NCBI RefSeq assembly: GCF_003387355.1 | Contig: NZ_QUNH01000001.1 | Location: 320,023 to 384,022, forward strand | Length of the DNA stretch: 64,000 nucleotides | Source: Winogradskyella sediminis | Lineage (GTDB): Bacteria; Bacteroidota; Bacteroidia; Flavobacteriales; Flavobacteriaceae | Direction of reading: 5' to 3' | Shown here: one piece after another, positions 53,435-62,720 of the stretch | How the letters are laid out: the number at the start of each line of letters is the position of its first letter | How positions within the stretch are numbered: the first letter of the stretch is position 1 | The notes under the pieces: generated by a model | What the model saw: only the letters and a program-made list of their open reading frames with translations | What the model was told of the DNA's origin: nothing | Database searches by the model: none | Translations under genes and position numbers: made by a program

Positions 53435-55753
53435 TTAATACATTAAGGTCATTACTAAATTTTCTTCTGTTTTTATCTCGCCAGAATTGATAAGAATATT
53501 TTCAGAATCCTCATTATTTTTTGCTCCCCAAAGTATGGATACAAATTTTACAGGATTGTTTTTAAATGTGTTATTGGTAATATTTACATTCACAATACCA
53601 TTATGATTAAATAATCTTTTGTTTTTCTCTTTAGCACCACAATTTGTAAAAGTGCTATTAGCAATTAAAAGGTTTCCTCCAATAGTAGACTCGTCATAAC
53701 CACCTCTATAATAATCGACAACATTTTGTTTTACGTTATTGAAGTTACAGTTGTTAATAGTTAAATATTCGGTGTTGTAATCTCCTCTATCATTTGTTTC
53801 TTCAGATAATTCTATGCCATTTTCACAATTTGAAATAGACGTATTTTCAAAAGTTATACGTTCAGAAAAAGATTGTTTGTATACTTTTAAAACATAGTTA
53901 AAATCATTGATTTCTGTATTAGAAACCATTAATCCAAAATGATTAGACATATTCTTTTTTAAACTCGCAAAGGCATAATTAGAACCATCACCCTTTAATT
54001 TCAAACTTTTCACCGTTAGTTTCCCTCTAGGTTGTAAAGAAAATAATGGGGTTTTTGAAGCACCAGAAAAAATTAGTTCCGTATCACCATCTGACTGAAT
54101 TGTAAGTGTCTTTGCTATTTTTAAAGATTGAGAAATTGAATACGATCCATCGGCTATTGCAATAATATCTCCATCATGAGCTGCATCAATAGTCGGTTGT
54201 AAATCTTCAGCTTTAGTTATGGTATGTATTACTGGATCTTTGGTTTCAATAACATTAGAATACCATGACGCTCCGTACTTGGTTTTATCTAAAATATGCG
54301 GATTATTAAAATCAACACCAACCACAGCACCTAAGCTTTTACTGTTTGTTCTAGAATTGCCAAATAAATCGTTTTTAATAGTTTCAAAATCAAATCCATT
54401 GTAAATCTCAACCTCCGTTGGAACTCCTACGGGAATCATAATATTCTCAGACACTTCTTTCAATTCTAACGACGCAGGAATTATACCTCCATCAAAGTCT
54501 TTAAAAGGGACTCCTTTATTATCAACTACATTATTTTTAAAAAGTACTCCATCCGCCTTGTCATTTTCTATAACAATATGTTTTAATCCCTTTTCATTGT
54601 AGATTACATTATTAGCAAATGTTGTTCTTATGGCTCTAGCAGAACGAATTTCTGATTTTGGTAAAACATCTGCCTGAGTAATGTTGGTACCTACACCAAA
54701 TTGCCATGGAGAACTACAATTAACAAATGTATTGTAAGCTACCACAACGTCTGTAACTTGATTGTAACGGTTTAATGGTGATTTTGGAATCCCATTCATT
54801 ACCGCTAAAGGACTTCTAAAACTGTTTCCTTTTAAATTGAAGAAATAATTATTAGTTACCCAATGTCCTGTGTTTATAATACGAATACCACCATAGTTTT
54901 CATTTTCGCCATCACCAATAAAATAGTTACCATCAATAGTCACATAGTTGCCATGTCGCGTTACAACAGAACCTTCACTTTTATAGAAAACATTGTTCTT
55001 AATTATGTTGTTATTTGTTTTACTTGAAATGATTTCAACTTCACCATTACATTCTTCAAACAAGTTATTTGCAATGGTTGTATTACTTGGACTCATGGAC
55101 GTAAAACTACTGCCTAGCTGAATTGTTTCTCCTCTCGCTCCCCCTTTTCTAGGTCGAGGTCCAAAGTGATTATTTGTAATTTTATGGTAATTTCTAATAC
55201 TTTGAACGCCCTTCAAATCCACCCTTACCGTTGGTCCACCATTAGTTTTTCCGGCAATATAGCAGTGACTTAACTCATTATGTCTACCATAAAACTGCAC
55301 CCAAAGATCATCGTCATCGCGTTGTAGTTTATTAAAATCTACAATTACACAATTGATAACTTTACAGTGATTAGCGACCGTATTTTTGTCTAATCTAAAC
55401 GCAATTACGTTCTCCGTTGGTGAGTATCCGTTTCTAAAATGTAACCCACTAACTTCTAAATACTCTCCTCCAAAGGCTAAGTTTGAAACTCCTTCAATAT
55501 AAACCTTACCTTCCGTTTCTGCTTTAATGATTATAGGATTGTCTTTGGTTCCTTGTCCTGTGAATTTTATTTCAACATCTCTCCAAACACCATTTTTTAA
55601 AACGATATGGTCACCTGGTTGCGCATTTTTTATCGCCTCATTTAATTCTTTAGGATTAGAAATTAATTGATCTGAATTGGTATTAATTTCTGTTTTTTTA
55701 CCACATGATAAAAGCATTAATAGAAAACCGATAACTAATAGAAATTTTTTCAT
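53435..55753 (-). CDS. PL6-family alginate lyase, lipoprotein, two beta-helix domains
   Basis: A surface- or periplasm-anchored alginate lyase of the chondroitinase-B fold. Lipoprotein signal MLLSC (Cys17). First beta-helix domain ~30-460 with HCYIAGKTNGGPTVRVDLKG (~158-177), NHFGPRPRKGGARGETIQLG (~195-214) and SPLNRYNQVTDVV; second beta-helix domain ~510-772. The order of domains matches the PL6 at 31.9 kb but overall identity looks moderate, so they are old paralogs. First gene of the PL6-PL7 unit, with an operator pair before it. Confidence 0.92.
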   Translation of the reverse strand: MKKFLLVIGFLLMLLSCGKKTEINTNSDQLISNPKELNEAIKNAQPGDHIVLKNGVWRDVEIKFTGQGTKDNPIIIKAETEGKVYIEGVSNLAFGGEYLEVSGLHFRNGYSPTENVIAFRLDKNTVANHCKVINCVIVDFNKLQRDDDDLWVQFYGRHNELSHCYIAGKTNGGPTVRVDLKGVQSIRNYHKITNNHFGPRPRKGGARGETIQLGSSFTSMSPSNTTIANNLFEECNGEVEIISSKTNNNIIKNNVFYKSEGSVVTRHGNYVTIDGNYFIGDGENENYGGIRIINTGHWVTNNYFFNLKGNSFRSPLAVMNGIPKSPLNRYNQVTDVVVAYNTFVNCSSPWQFGVGTNITQADVLPKSEIRSARAIRTTFANNVIYNEKGLKHIVIENDKADGVLFKNNVVDNKGVPFKDFDGGIIPASLELKEVSENIMIPVGVPTEVEIYNGFDFETIKNDLFGNSRTNSKSLGAVVGVDFNNPHILDKTKYGASWYSNVIETKDPVIHTITKAEDLQPTIDAAHDGDIIAIADGSYSISQSLKIAKTLTIQSDGDTELIFSGASKTPLFSLQPRGKLTVKSLKLKGDGSNYAFASLKKNMSNHFGLMVSNTEINDFNYVLKVYKQSFSERITFENTSISNCENGIELSEETNDRGDYNTEYLTINNCNFNNVKQNVVDYYRGGYDESTIGGNLLIANSTFTNCGAKEKNKRLFNHNGIVNVNITNNTFKNNPVKFVSILWGAKNNEDSENILINSGEIKTEENLVMTLMY

Positions 55754-55825
55754 TTATATATTTCTTTATGTTTTTGATGTATAGTTTTAAGTTGGCAAAA
55801 GGTTCTTTTTTGCACGAACAAAAAC

Positions 55826-55854
55826 TGGTTAACCAATCTGGTTAACCAAAAATA
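55826..55854 (-). promoter_or_regulatory. PL6-PL7 promoter operator pair
   Basis: TGGTTAACCA at 55826-55835 and again at 55839-55848, 13 bp apart. The minus-strand -7 box TATTTTTG (55854-55847) overlaps the second copy. Confidence 0.8.
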
Positions 55855-56050
55855 AGATAAATTTTCAGATTATGAAACCTATTAAGGTTAATTATGCATA
55901 TAATTAGGTTAATAATATAAATAAATATGAGTAAATAAATGATTTATATCGCGTTATTTGGGAAAGTTGAAGGGACGCAACCCACACATTTAAGAGTAGT
56001 GATAATCGATAGTTTTGACTAAATAATGACTAAAAACTACATAAATATAA

Positions 56051-56095
56051 AATAAAAAAAACCGCAAAACACTCATTAATAGTTTTTTACGGTTT
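56051..56095 (-). terminator. Terminator after tRNA-Leu
   Basis: A stem from CGGTTT / AAACCG (56090-56095 with 56059-56064) with inner A/T pairs; the minus strand ends in a T-rich run (56051-56061). Confidence 0.75.
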
Positions 56096-56102
56096 CACCT
56101 AG

Positions 56103-56184
56103 TACTCAAGGCGGGAATCGAACCCGCACGTCTTGCGACATTGGATTTTGAATCCAACGTGTCTACCAATTCCACCACTTGAGC
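56103..56184 (-). tRNA. tRNA-Leu (anticodon CAA)
   Basis: On the minus strand the acceptor GCTCAAG pairs with CTTGAGT (G-U at the first pair), the D-arm stretch is TGGAATTGGTAGACA, the anticodon stem-loop is GTTGGATTCAAAATCCAA with CAA in the loop, and the T-arm is GCGGGTTCGATTCCCGC. A long variable arm (TGTCGCAAGACG) marks a class II tRNA, as expected for Leu. The CCA is not encoded. Apart from this tRNA, its terminator and the PL6 operator pair, the gap 55754-56328 holds nothing recognised. Confidence 0.95.
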
Positions 56185-56253
56185 ATTTTTCGGATTGCAA
56201 AAATAGAAAAAATATTTTTGAGAACGCACTAAAATTAGTAGGTTTTATGCTTT

Positions 56254-56280
56254 TTGTAGTAAAATAATTTTCTAAATTTG
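56254..56280 (+). promoter_or_regulatory. prs promoter
   Basis: TAAATTTG (56273-56280) is a perfect -7 box; TTG at 56254-56256 lies 16 bp upstream, somewhat short of the usual ~19. About 48 bases before the prs start. Confidence 0.62.
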
Positions 56281-56328
56281 AACCTTATAAAAAACCCATC
56301 GCTACACTAACTAAATAACTGATATCAA

Positions 56329-57270
56329 ATGCCATACGAAATGCCAGAAGCAAAAATTTTCGCTTGTTCACAAAGTACTTACCTCGCAGAAAAAATAGCG
56401 AAGACCTACGGAGTTAAATTAGGCAACGTCATTACCTCTACTTATAGCGATGGTGAATTTCAGCCTTCATACGAAGAATCCATAAGAGGTACACGAATTT
56501 TTATTATCGGTTCTACACATCCAGGACCAAAGCATTTAATGGAAATGTTACTAATGATTGATGCCGCAAAACGTGCTTCTGCAAGACATATTACAGCAGT
56601 TATGCCTTATTTTGGTTGGGCAAGACAAGATAGAAAAGATAAACCTAGAGTTCCTATTGCTGCAAAACTAGTAGCTAAAATGCTAGAAGCTGCAGGAGCC
56701 ACAAGGATTATTACCATGGATTTACATGCCGATCAAATTCAAGGCTTTTTTGAAAAACCGGTAGATCATTTATTTGCTTCAACCATTTTTTTACCATACT
56801 TAAGAAGTTTAAATTTAGATAACTTAACTATAGCATCCCCAGATATGGGAGGTTCTAAACGTGCTTATGCCTATTCTAAAGCTTTAAAAAGCGATGTGGT
56901 TATTTGTTACAAACAACGTGCTAAAGCTAATGTTATCTCTCATATGGAACTCATAGGAGATGTGACTGGCAAAAATGTAGTTTTAGTAGATGATATGGTA
57001 GATACCGCTGGTACACTAACCAAAGCTGCAGATTTAATGATGGAGCGTGGTGCTCTAAGTGTAAGAGCAATATGTACTCACCCTATTTTATCTGGAAACG
57101 CCTACGAGAAACTAGAGAACTCAAAACTTGAAGAGTTAATTGTAACCGATTCTATTCCTTTAAAGCAAGAAAGTAAAAAACTTAGAGTCTTAAGTTGTTC
57201 GGATTTGTTTGCAGAGGTAATGTACAATGTACATCATAACAAATCTATAAGTAATAAATTTGTAATGTAA
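56329..57270 (+). CDS. prs: Ribose-phosphate pyrophosphokinase (PRPP synthetase)
   Basis: Makes phosphoribosyl pyrophosphate from ribose-5-phosphate and ATP for nucleotide, histidine and tryptophan synthesis in the cytoplasm. Motifs: SDGEFQPSYEESIRG (~43-57), PYFGWARQDRK (~102-112), the divalent-metal region MDLHADQIQGFFEKPVDHL (~134-152), and the PRPP loop VVLVDDMVDTAGTLTKAADL (~223-242). Length 313 aa is normal. It sits just before rplY on the same strand but has about 165 bases and a separate promoter between them. Confidence 0.97.
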   Translation: MPYEMPEAKIFACSQSTYLAEKIAKTYGVKLGNVITSTYSDGEFQPSYEESIRGTRIFIIGSTHPGPKHLMEMLLMIDAAKRASARHITAVMPYFGWARQDRKDKPRVPIAAKLVAKMLEAAGATRIITMDLHADQIQGFFEKPVDHLFASTIFLPYLRSLNLDNLTIASPDMGGSKRAYAYSKALKSDVVICYKQRAKANVISHMELIGDVTGKNVVLVDDMVDTAGTLTKAADLMMERGALSVRAICTHPILSGNAYEKLENSKLEELIVTDSIPLKQESKKLRVLSCSDLFAEVMYNVHHNKSISNKFVM

Positions 57271-57379
57271 TCTGGGCTAAAACAGTTTTTTTTACAGTTA
57301 AAATCACAGACTATGCTCTTATTAAGGCCGTGGTATTAAAAAATAGTGGACTAACACTAGTATTTTCATATAAAATTTC

Positions 57380-57405
57380 TAAATTTGCAGCCCTCAAAAT
57401 GAGGG
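57380..57405 (+). promoter_or_regulatory. rplY promoter and 5'-leader hairpin
   Basis: TAAATTTG (57380-57387) is a perfect -7 box. Immediately after it, CCCTC-AAAAT-GAGGG (57391-57405) would be a stem-loop at the very 5' end of the rplY transcript. No clear -33 TTG. Confidence 0.6.
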
Positions 57406-57435
57406 AATTAAAATTTAATACTAAACATTTCAAAA

Positions 57436-58071
57436 ATGAAATCAATTACAATTAACGGATCTCAAAGAGAAAGCGTGGGCAAAAAAGCAACAAAAGCCTT
57501 ACGTAATGCTGGTCAGGTTCCTTGCGTTATGTACGGAGGAGACAAAGCATTCCATTTCTCAGCACCAGAATTAGCTTTCTCAAAACTTGTATACACACCT
57601 AACGCACACACAGTTGTGATTGTTTTAGATAACGGTGAAGAATACAATGCTGTAATGCAAGATATTCAATTTCACCCTGTAACAGACAGAATTACACACG
57701 TAGATTTCTATCAAATTTTCGAAAACAAAGCGATTACAATGGAAATCCCAGTGAAAACAATAGGATCTTCTAAAGGGGTAATGAATGGTGGTAACTTAAG
57801 AATGCCTTACCGTAAACTTAAAGTAAAAGCGATTCCTTCTAAATTACCAGATTTTATTGAGATCGATATTACTCCATTAAAAATTGGAAGTAAATTCTAC
57901 ATTACAGAATTAGCAAACGAAGATTACAAATTTTTACACCCAGACAACACTGTTGTTTGTCAAGTAAGACGTAGTAGATTAGCTGTTGTAGATGCTGATG
58001 ACGATGATGAGGATGAAGCAGGTGATGTACCAGCAACTGAAACTGACGACGTAGCTGCAGTAAAAGAATAG
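57436..58071 (+). CDS. rplY: 50S ribosomal protein L25 (Ctc/TL5 form)
   Basis: Binds 5S rRNA in the large ribosomal subunit. Residues 1-95 form the L25 domain ([23 protein letters not shown] at the start) and ~96-190 the TL5/Ctc C-terminal beta domain ([25 protein letters not shown]). A very acidic tail (~193-211, [14 protein letters not shown]) is common in Bacteroidota orthologs. Length 211 aa is normal for the Ctc form. A strong terminator follows, so rplY is monocistronic. Confidence 0.95.
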   Translation: MKSITINGSQRESVGKKATKALRNAGQVPCVMYGGDKAFHFSAPELAFSKLVYTPNAHTVVIVLDNGEEYNAVMQDIQFHPVTDRITHVDFYQIFENKAITMEIPVKTIGSSKGVMNGGNLRMPYRKLKVKAIPSKLPDFIEIDITPLKIGSKFYITELANEDYKFLHPDNTVVCQVRRSRLAVVDADDDDEDEAGDVPATETDDVAAVKE

Positions 58072-58091
58072 ATAATACTATTTACAATATT

Positions 58092-58128
58092 AAAAAGAGA
58101 CTTTCTAAACAGATTGTCTCTTTTTTTT
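58092..58128 (+). terminator. Terminator after rplY
   Basis: AAAAAGAGAC / GTCTCTTTTT (58092-58101 and 58116-58125), perfect 10-bp stem with 14-base loop and a T run. Confidence 0.85.
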
Positions 58129-58147
58129 ATGCTCTATTTTAAAAGTA

Positions 58148-60385
58148 TTAAAACCAAAATCCAAGGTTAAAAAACCAATGGCTATCACCAGTATCTGGCG
58201 AGTAAGTATATTTACCTTCTAAAGGCCCTAAAAATGTTTCTAAGGAATACCCAAGAGCATAACCACTATATCTTGAAGCGTCAAAGAAATCTCCAGTTTC
58301 AAAAATATCATCATCTATATTAGCATAGTTTGCTGCGGCTATAATATGGTGATTTTTATACACTTCAAAATCTAAAGTAAAAGTCGTTTTAACAAAACTA
58401 TCTCCGGTTAGACTTAAGTAATCGTAACCATAAAACGAATAAAAATTATTAATAAAATTAACTCCGTAACCTCCAATTGCAAATCCTAATGCACTGGTAT
58501 TATCATCTCCAATTTTAAAACCTCCATGAGCTTCTGTTTTAAAAGATAGTTTATCGCTAAAACTAAAAGCATAGCCCATATCTGCTTTGGCTATCGAAAA
58601 ATTTAAAAAATCTTCATTAAAACCCGATGCATCTAGATATAAGTGAAAGTTTCCATTGAAATAAAATCCGTTTTTAGGAAAATGAAAGTTATCATAATTA
58701 TCAAATTTTAAATCTGCAAAAACACTGAAATAATCTGTATTTTCAAACACAATACTATTTTCGTCATCGTCATCTAAAATGGTTTCCGATGTTATTTTCA
58801 GTCGCTTATGTTCTACTCCTAACTGTAGCGCAAAATCTTTTCTAAAGAGAGTCTGTATGTAAACTTGATTGGTGAAATCCGACAATTCGGCATCAATCTT
58901 ATTTAATCCGTCCAACAGAGGAGAGTCTTCATCTAACGCTAATCTAGGATTCACATTTTTATTAAATTGATTGTAACGTGATTTTAAACCTAAACTAATA
59001 TAAAATCCTTTATCAATAAAATAGTCAAAATTATACCTGGTATTATCTCCTAAAATAATATCTAATGATGCTATATCATTATTAAACAACAATTTCTTTT
59101 TTGTGAGGTTAGCCAATAAGGCACTTTTGTACAGTTCGTCATAATGTATACCTAGCCTCAAGAATGTTGTAATTTCAGACTCTTTAATGTCCCCTATAAG
59201 ATTAAATTCTGATGCCTTACCTGTAGGCTCTAAAGAATACCTTAGCGCATCAAAATTATTAGTAGCTACCAAGTTATTGATCCCTTGCCTAAAATCTGAA
59301 TAGCTAATCTTTTCATCATCTTTCAGCTTTAATTTACCAATCATAAATGCTCTGGTATAGCGTTTATTCCCTGTTAAAGACACGTTTTTAATTCTCAGAC
59401 TATCTAATAAGTTTAAACCTGTATTTTCCTTAGTCTTTGGTTGTGTTAATTTTATAGCTGTAAGCTCTGAAATTTGTGTTCTTGCGGCTTCTTCTCCATG
59501 TGTAATAATATCTTTGCCTTCATCAAACGAGATTACAGAATAATCGGTAATGTCTGGCTTAATATAAATATCCACTAAACTAGATTTATTTTTCATGGAA
59601 TTGATGGTCCTAAAATTACTAATCTGCATTAAAATATCAGGTGCTGATTTTAGAGATTCACGATCCTTTAATCCATCTTGTACATCTACACCGATAATTA
59701 CATCCATACCTTTGGCTCGTAATTCTTCAACCGGAAAATTATTAGTAACTCCACCATCAATTAGTATATCTCCATCGATAACTACAGGTTGAAACAAAGA
59801 AGGTAAAGCTCCACTTGCTGTAACCGCTTCTGCCAATCTACCCTTATCCATTATTAAAGATTCTCCTGTTTCTATATTGGTGGCAATACAGAAAAAAGGA
59901 ATTGGCAACTCACTAAAATCTCTTATATCGTTTACAGGAAGCATTAGATGGTATAACAAATTATAAACATTTTGTCCACGAGACAATGCCGAAGGTAGTG
60001 AGATTTTAAATTTATCAAAAGGTAGTGTTACCGCATATTTTTGAGCATTCTCACGCTCATAAAAGGACTTAGAAGCTCTAGGAAATTTATCATTTATTAA
60101 AACATCAAAATCTTGTTCTCGGAAGATATCTTCTAATTGCTTTCCAGAATATCCTGATGCATATAAAGAACCAATAATAGCTCCCATACTAGTACCTGCT
60201 ACATAATCTATTTTTATACCTAAACTATCAATAACTTTTAGCACACCAATATGAGCAAAGCCTTTGGCACCACCTCCACTTAAAACTAAACCTACTTTAG
60301 GCTTAGACTGAACTTCGGTATTTTGTGCTTGTATTGAAAAACATACAGTAATTAATATAATGAGCAAGCTATTTTTTAGTGTCAT
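58148..60385 (-). CDS. Patatin-like phospholipase fused to a BamA-type outer-membrane barrel
   Basis: A 745-residue two-part protein. After a signal peptide (1-20, ends QAQ) comes a patatin domain with the oxyanion loop LVLSGGGAKGFAHIGVL (~33-49), nucleophile Ser in AGTSMG (~64-69) and catalytic Asp in DGGVTNNFP (~210-218). Residues ~330-400 resemble one POTRA domain, and ~410-745 a BamA/surface-antigen beta-barrel ending in the aromatic GFWF. This equals the PlpD-like type Vd layout, in which the lipase is exported through its own barrel; in Bacteroidota the lipase may instead face the periplasm. Substrate probably phospholipid. Confidence 0.9.
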   Translation of the reverse strand: MTLKNSLLIILITVCFSIQAQNTEVQSKPKVGLVLSGGGAKGFAHIGVLKVIDSLGIKIDYVAGTSMGAIIGSLYASGYSGKQLEDIFREQDFDVLINDKFPRASKSFYERENAQKYAVTLPFDKFKISLPSALSRGQNVYNLLYHLMLPVNDIRDFSELPIPFFCIATNIETGESLIMDKGRLAEAVTASGALPSLFQPVVIDGDILIDGGVTNNFPVEELRAKGMDVIIGVDVQDGLKDRESLKSAPDILMQISNFRTINSMKNKSSLVDIYIKPDITDYSVISFDEGKDIITHGEEAARTQISELTAIKLTQPKTKENTGLNLLDSLRIKNVSLTGNKRYTRAFMIGKLKLKDDEKISYSDFRQGINNLVATNNFDALRYSLEPTGKASEFNLIGDIKESEITTFLRLGIHYDELYKSALLANLTKKKLLFNNDIASLDIILGDNTRYNFDYFIDKGFYISLGLKSRYNQFNKNVNPRLALDEDSPLLDGLNKIDAELSDFTNQVYIQTLFRKDFALQLGVEHKRLKITSETILDDDDENSIVFENTDYFSVFADLKFDNYDNFHFPKNGFYFNGNFHLYLDASGFNEDFLNFSIAKADMGYAFSFSDKLSFKTEAHGGFKIGDDNTSALGFAIGGYGVNFINNFYSFYGYDYLSLTGDSFVKTTFTLDFEVYKNHHIIAAANYANIDDDIFETGDFFDASRYSGYALGYSLETFLGPLEGKYTYSPDTGDSHWFFNLGFWF

Positions 60386-60408
60386 TGTTAGCCTATTTGA
60401 TGCCTTAA

Positions 60409-62202
60409 TTAGTCCTTATGGTAATAATTATATACTTTATTTGCTCTAGAAACTCCGATAACAGCTTCTAGCTCATCTAACTTTGCATTAGCAATTCGTT
60501 TAACGGTTTTAAATTGTTTCATTAAATCAACAATCGTTTGCTCTCCAACCCCTGGAATATTTTCTAACTCGGTGGTTAATGCTCCTTTACTTCTGCGATT
60601 TCTATGATGTTCTATTCCAAAACGGTGAGCCTCATTTCGTAAATGTTGAATAATTTTCAAAGTCTCACTTTTTTTATCTAAATATAATGGAATTGGATCA
60701 TCTGGATAAAATAATTCTTCCAATCGTTTTGCGATTCCAATAATTGCAATCTCATTTCTTAGTCCTAAAACATCCAAACTTTTTAAAGCCGATGACAACT
60801 GCCCTTTTCCTCCATCAATAATAATAAGTTGCGGCAGTGGCTCATCTTCGTCTAATAAACGTTTGTATCTCCTATAAACCACTTCTTCCATGGATGCAAA
60901 ATCATCCGGCCCTTCAACGGTTTTAATATTAAAATGACGGTAATCTTTTTTACTCGGTTTACCGTTTTTGAAAACTACACAAGCCGCAACCGGATTTGTA
61001 CCTTGAATGTTAGAGTTGTCAAAACATTCTATATGTCTTGGCTCTTCACTTAATCGTAAATCTGCTTTCATTTGTGCCATTATTCTGTTGGCATGGCGAT
61101 CTGGATCTACAAGTTTTACCTGTTTAAACTTATCCATTCTAAAATACTTGGCATTTCTAATCGATAAATCTAAAATTTTTCTTTTATCTCCAAGTTTGGG
61201 CACTGTGACTTTAATATCGTCACCCAAATTCACTTCAAAAGGTACATAAATTTCTCTTGAGTTTGAGTTGAAACGCTGCCTTATTTCAGTAATTGCCAAT
61301 TCTAAAAGCTCCGCATCAGTTTCTTGTAATTTTTTCTTTAGTTCTAGCGTATGCGAGCGAATGATAGAGCCATAACTCAATTGTAAAAAATTAACGTACG
61401 CATAAGTTTCGTCGCTTACTATTGAAAACACATCTACGTTACTAATCTTAGGATTTACAATGGTAGATTTGGCTTGATAATTTTCTAAAATCTCTAACTT
61501 TTCTTTTATTTTTTGAGCGTCTTCAAATTGCATAGCTTCTGCATGACGTCTCATTTGTATTCGAAATTGTTGTAAAGAATCTTTAAAATTTCCTTTTAAA
61601 ATTTCTCTAATAGCCACTATATTGGCTTGGTATTCTTCTTCTGTTTCGTACCCTTCACAAGGCCCTTTGCAATTGCCTAAATGGTATTCTAAACAGACTT
61701 TATATTTTCCGGCTTCAATTTTAGATTCAGATAAATCATAATTGCATGTTCGCAGTTGATATAATCCTTTTATAAGGCCTAAAAGTGTCTTTACGGTCTT
61801 CATACTGGTGTAAGGTCCAAAATATTCTGAACCATCCTTAATAATACGTCGTGTAGAAAAGACACGCGGAAAACGCTCTTTTTTTATACAAATCCAAGGA
61901 TAAGATTTGTCATCTTTTAATAGTACGTTGTACTTAGGCTTGTACTTTTTTATAAGATTATTTTCTAGCAATAAGGCATCATTTTCGGTTTCTACAACAA
62001 TGTGTTTTACCGATGCTATATTTTTTACTAAAACACGTGTTTTACCATAATCGTGGTGCTTCGTAAAATAACTACTCACCCGTTTTTTAATATCTTTTGC
62101 TTTTCCGACGTATATTAAACGTTCGTCTGCATCAAAATACTGATAAACACCTGGTTGATGTGGAAGCGTTTTTATTTGTATGTCTAGTGTAGATTCTGGC
62201 AT
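60409..62202 (-). CDS. uvrC: Excinuclease ABC subunit C
   Basis: The incision nuclease of nucleotide excision repair, acting with UvrA and UvrB. GIY-YIG domain at ~13-95 (GVYQYFDADERLIYVGKAKD), a cysteine group (CLEYHLGNCKGPCEG), UVR motif (~205-240, FEDAQKIKEKLEIL), RNase-H-like endonuclease domain (~380-540, ECFDNSNIQGTNPVAACVVF with catalytic Asp), and C-terminal helix-hairpin-helix (IPGVGEQTIVDLMKQF). 597 aa, normal length. Start 23 bases after the patatin-BamA gene begins, reading the same way, so the two may form an operon with uvrC first. Confidence 0.97.
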   Translation of the reverse strand: MPESTLDIQIKTLPHQPGVYQYFDADERLIYVGKAKDIKKRVSSYFTKHHDYGKTRVLVKNIASVKHIVVETENDALLLENNLIKKYKPKYNVLLKDDKSYPWICIKKERFPRVFSTRRIIKDGSEYFGPYTSMKTVKTLLGLIKGLYQLRTCNYDLSESKIEAGKYKVCLEYHLGNCKGPCEGYETEEEYQANIVAIREILKGNFKDSLQQFRIQMRRHAEAMQFEDAQKIKEKLEILENYQAKSTIVNPKISNVDVFSIVSDETYAYVNFLQLSYGSIIRSHTLELKKKLQETDAELLELAITEIRQRFNSNSREIYVPFEVNLGDDIKVTVPKLGDKRKILDLSIRNAKYFRMDKFKQVKLVDPDRHANRIMAQMKADLRLSEEPRHIECFDNSNIQGTNPVAACVVFKNGKPSKKDYRHFNIKTVEGPDDFASMEEVVYRRYKRLLDEDEPLPQLIIIDGGKGQLSSALKSLDVLGLRNEIAIIGIAKRLEELFYPDDPIPLYLDKKSETLKIIQHLRNEAHRFGIEHHRNRRSKGALTTELENIPGVGEQTIVDLMKQFKTVKRIANAKLDELEAVIGVSRANKVYNYYHKD

Positions 62203-62291
62203 TTAACCAAAGGTAATAATTCGAGAAAATATTCATGTATTTTTAATGTACTTTATCACTACATTGCGTCGCTTTTTTATATATTTAAATT

Positions 62292-62720
62292 ATGACAAAA
62301 AAAATTTTAGGACGTGTTGATAAGGTTGACTTTCCTGAATTAAATCTAAGCACTATTGATGTTAAAATCGATACTGGTGCTTATACCTCCACTATTCATT
62401 GCTCTAAAATTAGAGAAGAAGATGGTAAACTCTATTGTATTTTTGAAAGTAAAGAGCATCCTAACTTTAAAAGTGAAGAAATTGTGTTTAATACCTACAC
62501 CTCTACAGATGTAAAAAGTAGTAATGGTATGAAGCAAAACCGCTACAAAATTAAAACAACCGTTTTATTCTTTGGAAAAAGGTATAAGATTAACTTAACT
62601 TTAAGCACTAGGGACGACATGAAATTCCCTGTATTAATTGGTCGCCAATTTTTGAGGCATAAATTCTTGGTTGATGTAGACTTAGAAAATCAATCCTATA
62701 AACAAAACGAAATTAAATGA
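62292..62720 (+). CDS. Retropepsin-like protease family protein (formerly 'ATP-dependent zinc protease')
   Basis: A 142-residue cytoplasmic protein of the family once called ATP-dependent zinc protease; relatives show a pepsin-like fold. The key motif is [12 protein letters not shown] (~26-37), an Asp-Thr-Gly active-site triad of the retropepsin type, with a later hydrophobic flap-like region and [17 protein letters not shown] (~114-130). Its stop overlaps the start of the RimK-like ligase gene by 4 bases (ATGA), indicating translational coupling. The substrate may be a peptide product of that ligase, which is inference. Confidence 0.82.
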   Translation: MTKKILGRVDKVDFPELNLSTIDVKIDTGAYTSTIHCSKIREEDGKLYCIFESKEHPNFKSEEIVFNTYTSTDVKSSNGMKQNRYKIKTTVLFFGKRYKINLTLSTRDDMKFPVLIGRQFLRHKFLVDVDLENQSYKQNEIK

